From assembly GCA_017380355.1 (NCBI GenBank), contig JAFOED010000010.1, positions 1-13,889 on the forward strand: 13,889 bases of DNA. Direction: 5' to 3'. The stretch is from Ruminococcus sp. GTDB taxonomy: Bacteria > Bacillota > Clostridia > Oscillospirales > Acutalibacteraceae. The notes under the pieces were generated by a model, which saw only the letters and a list, made by a program, of their open reading frames with translations, made no database searches and had not been told where the DNA came from. A program made the translations under genes and the position numbers. Positions 1-6,232 of this stretch are shown here, in pieces. Numbering within the stretch: the first letter of the stretch is position 1; each line of letters begins with the position of its first letter.

Positions 1-25
1 GTGCTTGCAACTTTGACAAACACTT

Positions 26-101
26 GCACCATTAGCTCAGTTGGTAGAGCACCTGACTCTTAATCAGGGTGTCCCGGGTTCGAGTCCCTGATGGTGCACC
101 A
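26..101 (+). tRNA. tRNA-Lys (anticodon CTT)
   Basis: This is a complete 76-nt cloverleaf. The acceptor stem GCACCAT pairs with ATGGTGC, the D arm contains AGCTCAGTTGGTAGAGC, and the T arm has GGGTTCGAGTCCC. The anticodon loop CTCTTAA gives CTT, which reads the AAG lysine codon. The 3' CCA is encoded in the DNA. It is four bases upstream of tRNA-Glu and probably co-transcribed with it. Confidence 0.97.
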
Positions 102-105
102 ATAT

Positions 106-180
106 GGCTCGTTGGTCAAGCGGTTAAGACACCGGCCTCTCACGCCGGTAACGGGGGTTCGATTCCCCCACGAGTCACCA
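106..180 (+). tRNA. tRNA-Glu (anticodon CTC)
   Basis: This is a complete 75-nt tRNA. The acceptor GGCTCGT pairs with ACGAGTC (one G-U), and the anticodon stem CCGGC/GCCGG encloses the loop CTCTCAC, giving anticodon CTC, which reads GAG. The T arm GGGGGTTCGATTCCCCC is intact and CCA is encoded. It follows tRNA-Lys closely and precedes the 5S rRNA. Confidence 0.97.
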
Positions 181-216
181 CTTTGTTTGTCAAAGAACCC
201 TTAATTAAGTTAAATA

Positions 217-332
<116 letters not shown>

Positions 333-340
333 ATTTATAT

Positions 341-362
341 TCCTCCATAGCTCAGTCGGTAG
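341..362 (+). pseudogene. 5' fragment of tRNA-Asn (22-nt direct repeat)
   Basis: Twenty-two bases from the acceptor 5' strand through most of the D arm match exactly the first 22 bases of the intact tRNA-Asn at 481-502. After base 362 the sequence diverges completely, with no anticodon or T arm. It cannot make a tRNA. It is best explained as a scar of recombination or integration at tRNA-Asn, with 341-362 and 481-502 as the two copies of a core repeat. Which element caused it cannot be decided from this window. Confidence 0.8.
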
Positions 363-480
363 TGACCACGTACATTACTGTACCGAACACTATTACTGAG
401 TTATGACTGAGAATATTAATATAATAAATATTTCGATTGTTTGCTTGATAACCTAACAGGTTTTAAGCTTCAATATATGA
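363..480. other. AT-rich spacer between tRNA-Asn fragment and intact tRNA-Asn
   Basis: This 118-bp stretch has no recognisable gene. It contains short direct repeats (ATTACTG at 374-380 and 392-398; ACTGAG at 395-400 and 406-411), a GTAC-attact-GTAC palindrome (370-383) and a small hairpin AACCT-aac-AGGTT (450-462). Clustered short repeats beside a tRNA core repeat resemble arm-type sites of tyrosine-recombinase attachment regions. That reading is an inference. The spacer may also hold the tRNA-Asn promoter, but I see no convincing -35/-10 pair. Confidence 0.4.
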
Positions 481-556
481 TCCTCCATAGCTCAGTCGGT
501 AGAGCACTCGGCTGTTAACCGAGTTGTCGTTGGTTCGAGTCCAACTGGGGGAGCCA
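481..556 (+). tRNA. tRNA-Asn (anticodon GTT)
   Basis: This is a complete 76-nt tRNA. The acceptor TCCTCCA pairs with TGGGGGA (one T-G), the anticodon stem CTCGG/CCGAG holds loop CTGTTAA (anticodon GTT), the T arm is GTTGGTTCGAGTCCAAC, and CCA is encoded. Its first 22 bases are duplicated at 341-362. It is the last housekeeping gene before the accessory region. Confidence 0.97.
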
Positions 557-557
557 C

Positions 558-597
558 AAGACCTGTAGAGAAATCTGCAGGTCTTTACTATTTTTTT
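558..597 (+). terminator. Intrinsic terminator after tRNA-Asn
   Basis: An 11-bp stem (558-568 with 575-585, one G-U) has a six-base AGAAAT loop and is followed by TACTATTTTTTT. It begins one base after the tRNA CCA end and would terminate the tRNA transcript. Confidence 0.85.
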
Positions 598-611
598 AAC
601 AATGTTATAAT
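584..611 (+). promoter_or_regulatory. Putative sigma-A-type promoter for the 41-aa gene
   Basis: A perfect TATAAT at 606-611 lies 16 bp after TTTACT (584-589), a weak -35. Transcription would start near 618, giving a leader of about 45 nt. The -35 overlaps the U-tract of the tRNA-Asn terminator. The -10 is strong; the -35 assignment is tentative. Confidence 0.45.
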
Positions 612-639
612 ACTGATTCGGCTCGGATGCTGAATACGA

Positions 640-657
640 CCTTTTCTGTCAGAAAGG
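640..657 (+). promoter_or_regulatory. Hairpin covering the ribosome binding site of the 41-aa gene
   Basis: CCTTT at 640-644 can pair with AAAGG at 653-657, with C646-G652 as an added closing pair. The Shine-Dalgarno sequence AGAAAGGA (652-658) would then be within the stem. The stem is short, so it would lower rather than abolish translation. A regulatory role is an inference. Confidence 0.25.
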
Positions 658-664
658 AATTGTA

Positions 665-790
665 ATGGAGCAGAATATGACAAATGAACAGATGTATGTT
701 TTTTTGAAAATGGTATTAGAGATTGTTAAGAGTTCTGAATCAAAAGAAGATGCAGTTAAGAAAATTGAAGATTTAATTAATAACAGATAA
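665..790 (+). CDS. Small hypothetical protein, 41 aa
   Basis: The ORF begins at ATG 665, seven bases after an AGAAAGGA ribosome binding site, and ends in TAA at 788-790, just before a strong terminator. With TATAAT upstream it forms a self-contained transcription unit, which supports a real gene. The product starts MEQNMTNEQMYVFLKMVLEI and is predicted to be mostly helical: a hydrophobic amphipathic stretch (about 10-23) and a charged second helix (SESKEDAVKKIEDLINN). There is no signal peptide, clear membrane span or cysteine. Its size and two-helix pattern resemble small regulatory or accessory proteins of mobile elements, but I do not recognise a family and assign no function. Confidence 0.6.
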   Translation: MEQNMTNEQMYVFLKMVLEIVKSSESKEDAVKKIEDLINNR

Positions 791-794
791 GTGT

Positions 795-834
795 AGCCGA
801 TTTTATAGAAATATATAATCGGCTTTTTTATTTT
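795..834 (+). terminator. Intrinsic terminator after the 41-aa gene
   Basis: AGCCGATT (795-802) pairs with AATCGGCT (817-824), with weaker A-T pairs extending inward, followed by TTTTTTATTTT. It starts four bases after the stop codon of the small gene. Confidence 0.85.
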
Positions 835-950
835 GCACTCAGTTACTTCATACAACTTTAGATAAAACTTTTTGTTGCAATTGATAATAGCTATATATTT
901 AGCTTTGTAGTATTGTGTAGTTGATGATAAAAAACATCGAGGTGACTAAT

Positions 951-1742
951 ATGAAAAGAAAAAAGATATCATCAAGAATCGTAATAATACTTGCAATGTG
1001 TTTAGCAATTACAGGATGCAGTGGACAGCAAATAAAACCTACTACATCTGAGGAACAAAAAATCGCAGTGCAAACACAAACGCAAACTGAGGTTGAAGTA
1101 ACCGAAGCTGAAACAGAGCCTACAGTAGAAACTGAAAAGCCTACCGAAAACGCAGAGCCAACAACAGCTCCTAAAAAGTCAGCAGATGTGAAAAGAGAAT
1201 CCGAAAAACCAGATGAGCCAGAAGAAATCGATACATCAACGGTAACAGTAACTAAGCCAAACAATACAAACAGCAATACAGAGTCGAAGAAACCATCTTC
1301 AAATAACAACACAATCAATAACAATAACAAAAACAATAATACGAGCAACAAAACAGAAAGCTCAGATAACAAACCGAGCAGTAAACCTGTAACGGTGACT
1401 GATGACACAAAGCTACCACACTCACAGCTCAGCACAGCAGAGAATATGCAGAGAATGGTGAGCCACATAATCAGCCACAATCAGAGCAAGGGCATGACTT
1501 ACGACCCATCACTTAACACAAACAACAGCGGATGGTTGTTCGGATACCAAGGATGCCTTAATACAACAGCAAATCGCTCATACAACGAGCAACTAAGCAG
1601 AATAGTAAACGGACTCGATGAGGACATCGACTCAATCCTAGCACTGGACGGGTTCGCAATAAGCTACAATCAGATGAGCTTCAACTGCTACGCAGAACAG
1701 CAATCAGATGGTGAGTACAACATCTACTTCTGCTACGGATAA
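951..1742 (+). CDS. Surface lipoprotein with low-complexity stalk, 263 aa
   Basis: The start is ATG 951, six bases after GAGGTG; ATGs at 921 and 924 lack a good ribosome binding site and would put extra residues before the signal sequence. Residues 1-22 are a lipoprotein signal peptide (KRKK, hydrophobic core, lipobox ITG-C) with lipidation predicted at Cys23. Residues 24 to about 150 are a stalk rich in Thr, Glu, Pro, Ser and then Asn, probably unfolded and wall-spanning. The C-terminal part (about 155-263) is more complex, with three cysteines and an aromatic end. I do not recognise this domain. The gene lies upstream of the pilus operon but is separated from it by two terminators. It may be a surface partner of the pilus or an element-encoded exclusion or adhesion factor; neither is shown. 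Confidence 0.85.
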   Translation: MKRKKISSRIVIILAMCLAITGCSGQQIKPTTSEEQKIAVQTQTQTEVEVTEAETEPTVETEKPTENAEPTTAPKKSADVKRESEKPDEPEEIDTSTVTVTKPNNTNSNTESKKPSSNNNTINNNNKNNNTSNKTESSDNKPSSKPVTVTDDTKLPHSQLSTAENMQRMVSHIISHNQSKGMTYDPSLNTNNSGWLFGYQGCLNTTANRSYNEQLSRIVNGLDEDIDSILALDGFAISYNQMSFNCYAEQQSDGEYNIYFCYG

Positions 1743-1760
1743 AACTGAATAGACGATTGA

Positions 1761-1789
1761 AAGCGGAGGAATTAACCTCCGCTTTTTTA
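1761..1789 (+). terminator. Intrinsic terminator after the lipoprotein gene
   Basis: A perfect 9-bp stem (AAGCGGAGG, 1761-1769; CCTCCGCTT, 1776-1784) with an AATTAA loop is followed by a T-run. It ends the lipoprotein transcript. Confidence 0.9.
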
Positions 1790-1800
1790 TATACAGAGAA

Positions 1801-1837
1801 GGACAGAATTCTTTATTTAGAGTTCTGTCCTTTTTTT
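1801..1837 (+). terminator. Second, adjacent intrinsic terminator
   Basis: An 11-bp stem (1801-1811 with 1820-1830, one G-T pair) is followed by seven Ts. It begins about 12 bp after the T-tract of the first terminator and lies 31 bp before a possible leader ORF. It may be a back-up terminator for the lipoprotein gene or an attenuator in the leader of the pilus operon. Confidence 0.85.
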
Positions 1838-1867
1838 ATTTACAAAACTTTTGAAAGGAGAATGAAA

Positions 1868-1900
1868 ATGCGAATCAGAGATCAGCCACACAAAAACTAA
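1868..1900 (+). CDS. Possible 10-codon leader peptide before the pilus operon
   Basis: A strong AAAGGAG lies seven bases before ATG 1868, which opens a short frame MRIRDQPHKN ending in TAA at 1898-1900. An in-frame ATG at 1862 is too close to the ribosome binding site. The same TGAAAGGAGAA string recurs at 1918-1928 before the adhesin gene, so this could be a translated leader or simply a duplicated ribosome binding site. The position, between a terminator hairpin and the first pilus gene, is typical of leader peptides. There is no independent evidence of translation. Confidence 0.35.
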   Translation: MRIRDQPHKN

Positions 1901-1938
1901 TTTTCAATCTAACAGTATGAAAGGAGAAATTAATTTAA

Positions 1939-4900
1939 ATGAGAAGAAAAAGAATAACAAGACTTATTACAGCTTTGATGGCCGTAATCATTTGTGTACT
2001 AGGTATTATACCTACAGCTTTTGCTGAAGATAGCATCGACCTGAATAAAATCAACCTTGATAAATTCGGTGATGTCATTACCAACGAGGAGCTTGGATAT
2101 AATATCAGCACATCAGGTTTATTTACAAAAGAACAGCTCGAAAACATAATCAACAGTCCTGCGGTTTTTTCACGAGCAGCGAGTACAACAGTAACGCTTT
2201 CTTATTGTTACGATACAAAAGGAAACGTTATTAAAGGCGTTACATCAACAAACTTTCATAGACAAGGTGCTCCGATGTACCGTCTTAAAGCAAACGCAGA
2301 TGGTGCAAATGTCTATTGTATTGAACCCGGTGTATACCTAGCTGGCGGTATTAATCTTAGTACCTCATCAGCAGATGTGTGGAATAACCTTACAGATAAT
2401 CAGCAGAGAGCTATCAATGCTGCCCTTTGTTATGGTTTAGAAGGTAGCAAGAGTGTTGTCACCGCAGGTAGCATTAACGAAGATCAGGCATACATTGCAA
2501 CGCAGTTAGTAGTCTGGGAGATTGTTAATGGCGAAAGAAATGCAACAGCACCTTTCTCTTTAAAATCAGGAAAGAACGGATATAGTTCACTGTTCTGTGC
2601 AGGAGGTAAGAATCCGAACATCAAGAGTGCGTATAACAAAGTAGTCGATGGAATGAGCAAGTTCCAGAGTATCCCTTCAATGACATCTCGTTTCAAAGCT
2701 TCAGCACCTACATATACATTAGATGCTGTGTATAACGAGCAGAAAGATACTTGGACATACAGTACTCTCAAACTCAATGATGCTAATGGGGTCCTTTCAA
2801 ACTTTGATTTGTCTGGTACATACGATGTTGGTAACGCAAAAGTCAAAATAGCTCAGAGTGGTAATAAGCTGACTATGACTTGTCTTGATGGTAAGAAATC
2901 AGGAACACCAAAATCTATGGCAGTAAGTTCTAATAAGACAGGAGTACCTAAAACCAATAAGGGATACTTAGTAGCTTTCGGTTCACCAAGTGCTCAGGAT
3001 GTTATCGCAGGCGGTATCATCGACCCTCCAGTAGCTTATATGAACGTTGAAGTAAAAGTTAAAGTCACAGGTAAGCTTACAAGGGATGCAAGAATTCAAA
3101 AGTCTTGTTGGACTCAGAATGAAGCAGACTATGATACTACTGTAGAGGGCGAAGGCTCACTGTCAACTGAGGAAAACTTAGAAGGTTGGTACTTTCTTGT
3201 AAAAGGCTCAAGTTACTTCAAGACTTATTATGGAGTAGATAGTTTTGTGTTAGGTCCGACTGATAAAGCAGGATTTACACAAACATTATCTGAGTATATT
3301 ATCAAGAACATTGATGATGAGCTTACACATGACGTGCCAGTAGGTCTTTACGAATTCAAAGAACTCGGCAAACTCAAGGATGGAGCTAGTGGTAAAGATC
3401 TTGAAAACGATTATTACTTCCCAACAGGTTGGAGAGCTAATAACGGTACTAACCAGTCAGGCGAAGCGTTTTCAGGTGTGATTTCATTTACAGGTGCAAG
3501 TACAAAGATTGATAATATCGGATACGCTTCGAATATCTTCGATATCCCGTTCAAGCTCAAAAAGATAAGTGAGTGTAACGCTTCAGTTGCAAACTTCTAT
3601 TTCACAGCCACAAATAAAGCTACAAATGAAACATATCTTTTGAGAACAGCATCAAATGGTTATGCATACTTAAACAGCGATGCTAAGAAATCTACAACAA
3701 TTTACCTTCCTGAAGGCTCTTATGTTATCCACGAGCTTGGTCTGTTGAAATCAGGTGCTAGTGGAGAAAACTTCGAAACAGATTATGAAATCCCACCATA
3801 CTATGATACTGCTACAGACATAGAGGTGGAGATATCTGCAGATGCGTATAAGTCAGCACAGGAAGAAGGAAAGAGTGCTATTGAGCGTACAGTGATGAAT
3901 ACTGTATCTTCATACATCAGGATTGTGAAGAAAGATAAAGACACAGGTTCTGCAATTGCCAACACAGTCTTTGGTGTTTATCTGGATAAAGAATGCACTT
4001 CTCTGATTGATACATTAACAACAGGTAAAGATGGTACAGCAACATCAGAAACAAAGTATAGCACCGGTACTTACTATGTACAGGAGATAACTCCTGCACA
4101 GTTTTATCAGAGAGATTACACTGTGCATACAGTTCAGGTTGAGCCTACATCAAATGTAAATAATATAGTCGTTGTCAATGCTACTAACGAGAAATTCCCG
4201 ACAAAGGTGAGAATCTATAAAACAGATAGTGAGTCAGGCTACCCACTCAATGGTGCAAAGTTTGGTGTGTATAGCAATAAGGCTTGTACAGTATTGCTTG
4301 AAACCATAGTAACGGAGAACGGTGGCTACGCAGTTACAAAAGTATATAAGCCGGGCACTGTGCTATATATTAAAGAGATTAAAGCTCCAAACGGTTATAT
4401 GATTACCACAGATGTAACTGAAGTCAAGATTCCGGATACTGCTACAGTAGATAATATCATTGATGTTTCTATTGTTAATCCGCCATATAAAACACGAGTA
4501 TCTCTAAGGAAAACAGATAGCGAAACAGGTGTTTATCTTAAAGGTGCAGTTTACGGAATATATCAGGATAAAGAGTGTACGAAGTTGCTTGAAAAGCTTA
4601 CAACCGATGAAAACGGTTATGCACAAAGCGAAACTGAGTACATACCATCCACCTTATACATCAAGGAAATTACACCTCCGCAAAACTACCTTAAAAACGA
4701 CACTGTATATACAGTAAATATTACCGTGGAAAACGTGACTAAGGGTGAGGTCGTAAATATCAATGTTGAGGATGATATAGAAAAGGCAAAAATCCTTGTA
4801 TATAAGTATGACCCTGATGTATCAGCTAATGCAAAACCTGTAGAGGGTGCTACTTATGGTCTGTATCTTAATGAGGAGTGTACAAAACTCAGCGAGAAAC

Positions 4901-6204
4901 TCGTGACAGGAAAAGACGGTAGTGCTCTTACTACTAAGGATTACCGAATCGGACAAACCTTATATCTCAAGGAACTGATTCCTGCTCCCGGATACAAGCT
5001 TAACGAGAACATCAACAGAATTACTATCACAAAAGATAGAATTGCAGAATCCAAAACGCAGGTAGCATCAGGAGTAAAAGTACCTGAAGGCAACTTTGTA
5101 TGGCAAAGAGTATTTGACCTTATATATAAGCCATCAATCGCAGTATATAAGACAGACTCAGAAACAGGAGTTCCAGTAGAGGGTGCAACATACGAGCTTT
5201 ATGACCCGAACAATAAATACGCAACACGAGTATTTTTGACAACAGATAAAAACGGTTATGCTCAGGCACCGAACACTTACTATCCCGGTCAGGTTCTTCA
5301 TCTTCGAGAAACACAAGCAGCCGATGGATATACATTAGATGAAACAGTCTATGAAATCTATGTTGATTATGTAAATGAAGATAATTTCGTAATCATAAAA
5401 GAAGTTCAGGATGTTCCAAAGAATGTAAAGCTCACAATCAAGAAAACTTGTAAGCAGACACAGTTGCCTGTAAAGGGTGCAGCTTATCGTATATTCAGTA
5501 ACAATGAAACAGACGAAAACGGTGCAATTCTTTCAAAGTATCTTTTAGCGACAGTTTCTACAGATAAAAATGGTTTAGCACAGATACCTATTGATTTTGC
5601 TGTAGGAGATGTGTTCTATATTCAGGAGTGGAAGGTAGGAGTACCTTATGGATACTTCTGGAACAGACAGATTATTACAGTAGAAGTAGTAAAAGATATG
5701 AACCCTGTAATCCCTGTAGAAAATCAGATCAAAACAGGTTTTGTGTATCTGCAAAAGACAGATGCAAATGGTAATGGACTATCAGGCGTAACATTTGAAG
5801 TCTATACAAAGGATGGAGAAAGAGTTAAGTTTGGAAATCATGGTCCAAATACTTATTACTACTCAAAAACAGGAGAGAAGGATACAGTAACAATTCCACA
5901 AGGTGCAGGTAAGGTTGCACTTATCAGTATGCCACTAGGTGAATACTACCTTATTGAAAAAGGCACAGTCGATGGATTTATGCCTTATGAAAAGAAAATC
6001 AACTTTAAGGTAGACCTTGAAAACTCTAGTGACACACAAGCAAAGACAGTAGAAATTACTGTTAAAAATCACGATTCAGTACTTTGGGATACGGGTGGCA
6101 CAGGTAACAGCGTGTATCATACCGTGTCCCTTTTTATATTCCTAATCACACTTATGTGTGTAGCGGTAGTGTTAACACACAAAAGAAATAAATTATTAAA
6201 CTAA
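1939..6204 (+). CDS. Thioester-domain adhesin / large accessory pilin with tandem Cna-B (SpaA-like) domains, 1421 aa
   Basis: This is a cell-wall-anchored surface adhesin, probably the pilus tip or accessory subunit. Residues 1-29 are a Sec signal peptide (cleavage near AFA-ED). A TQXA-type thioester domain follows: Cys127 in VYCIEPG and Gln189 in ATQLVVW are the expected crosslink partners, a bond known in this family to react with host or surface amines. Two less regular SpaA/VaFE-like modules span about 380-640. Seven Cna-B-like repeats then begin near residues 659, 755, 852, 951, 1065, 1163 and 1267. Most repeats have a K-T/D strand (YKTDSETG) and all have an E-box-like Glu (YIKEI.AP.GY), as expected for Lys-Asn/Asp isopeptides. 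The C-terminus has LWDTG (1382-1386), a membrane helix and HKRNK, an LPXTG-like signal with Trp in place of Pro. The ATG is 12 bases from AAAGGAG, a rather long spacing. It is first in an operon with pilin and sortase, 28 bp upstream of the pilin. Confidence 0.93.
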   Translation: MRRKRITRLITALMAVIICVLGIIPTAFAEDSIDLNKINLDKFGDVITNEELGYNISTSGLFTKEQLENIINSPAVFSRAASTTVTLSYCYDTKGNVIKGVTSTNFHRQGAPMYRLKANADGANVYCIEPGVYLAGGINLSTSSADVWNNLTDNQQRAINAALCYGLEGSKSVVTAGSINEDQAYIATQLVVWEIVNGERNATAPFSLKSGKNGYSSLFCAGGKNPNIKSAYNKVVDGMSKFQSIPSMTSRFKASAPTYTLDAVYNEQKDTWTYSTLKLNDANGVLSNFDLSGTYDVGNAKVKIAQSGNKLTMTCLDGKKSGTPKSMAVSSNKTGVPKTNKGYLVAFGSPSAQDVIAGGIIDPPVAYMNVEVKVKVTGKLTRDARIQKSCWTQNEADYDTTVEGEGSLSTEENLEGWYFLVKGSSYFKTYYGVDSFVLGPTDKAGFTQTLSEYIIKNIDDELTHDVPVGLYEFKELGKLKDGASGKDLENDYYFPTGWRANNGTNQSGEAFSGVISFTGASTKIDNIGYASNIFDIPFKLKKISECNASVANFYFTATNKATNETYLLRTASNGYAYLNSDAKKSTTIYLPEGSYVIHELGLLKSGASGENFETDYEIPPYYDTATDIEVEISADAYKSAQEEGKSAIERTVMNTVSSYIRIVKKDKDTGSAIANTVFGVYLDKECTSLIDTLTTGKDGTATSETKYSTGTYYVQEITPAQFYQRDYTVHTVQVEPTSNVNNIVVVNATNEKFPTKVRIYKTDSESGYPLNGAKFGVYSNKACTVLLETIVTENGGYAVTKVYKPGTVLYIKEIKAPNGYMITTDVTEVKIPDTATVDNIIDVSIVNPPYKTRVSLRKTDSETGVYLKGAVYGIYQDKECTKLLEKLTTDENGYAQSETEYIPSTLYIKEITPPQNYLKNDTVYTVNITVENVTKGEVVNINVEDDIEKAKILVYKYDPDVSANAKPVEGATYGLYLNEECTKLSEKLVTGKDGSALTTKDYRIGQTLYLKELIPAPGYKLNENINRITITKDRIAESKTQVASGVKVPEGNFVWQRVFDLIYKPSIAVYKTDSETGVPVEGATYELYDPNNKYATRVFLTTDKNGYAQAPNTYYPGQVLHLRETQAADGYTLDETVYEIYVDYVNEDNFVIIKEVQDVPKNVKLTIKKTCKQTQLPVKGAAYRIFSNNETDENGAILSKYLLATVSTDKNGLAQIPIDFAVGDVFYIQEWKVGVPYGYFWNRQIITVEVVKDMNPVIPVENQIKTGFVYLQKTDANGNGLSGVTFEVYTKDGERVKFGNHGPNTYYYSKTGEKDTVTIPQGAGKVALISMPLGEYYLIEKGTVDGFMPYEKKINFKVDLENSSDTQAKTVEITVKNHDSVLWDTGGTGNSVYHTVSLFIFLITLMCVAVVLTHKRNKLLN

Positions 6205-6232
6205 ATTAAATTTAAGAAAGAGGTTATTTTTT

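Larger units (their letters stand above)
11..195. repeat. 11-bp inverted repeat flanking the tRNA-Lys/tRNA-Glu pair
   Basis: CTTTGACAAAC at 11-21 is the exact reverse complement of GTTTGTCAAAG at 185-195. The arms lie just outside tRNA-Lys (starts at 26) and tRNA-Glu (ends at 180). In a joint transcript they could pair into a stem that closes off both tRNAs, as processing stems do around rRNAs. That role is an inference. The right arm also contains a small self-hairpin (CTTTG/CAAAG, 181-195), so it may be part of a local element instead. Confidence 0.45.

Noticed and set aside
881..913. Promoter for the lipoprotein gene (TTGATA with TAGTAT)
   Set aside because: The spacing is about 21 bp, too long for a standard promoter. 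Other combinations were also poor, so no promoter is called although one must lie upstream of 951.
899..1480. Minus-strand ORF of 193 codons opposite the lipoprotein gene
   Set aside because: Its Leu/Val/Ser-rich low-complexity product is the antisense of the Asn/Thr/Glu-rich stalk. It has no start signals, and the plus-strand gene has a clear signal peptide, lipobox and terminator.
3913..6069. Regularly spaced similar segments considered as a CRISPR or tandem DNA repeat array
   Set aside because: The unit is about 290-340 bp and diverged at DNA level. The conservation is at protein level and fits Cna-B domains.
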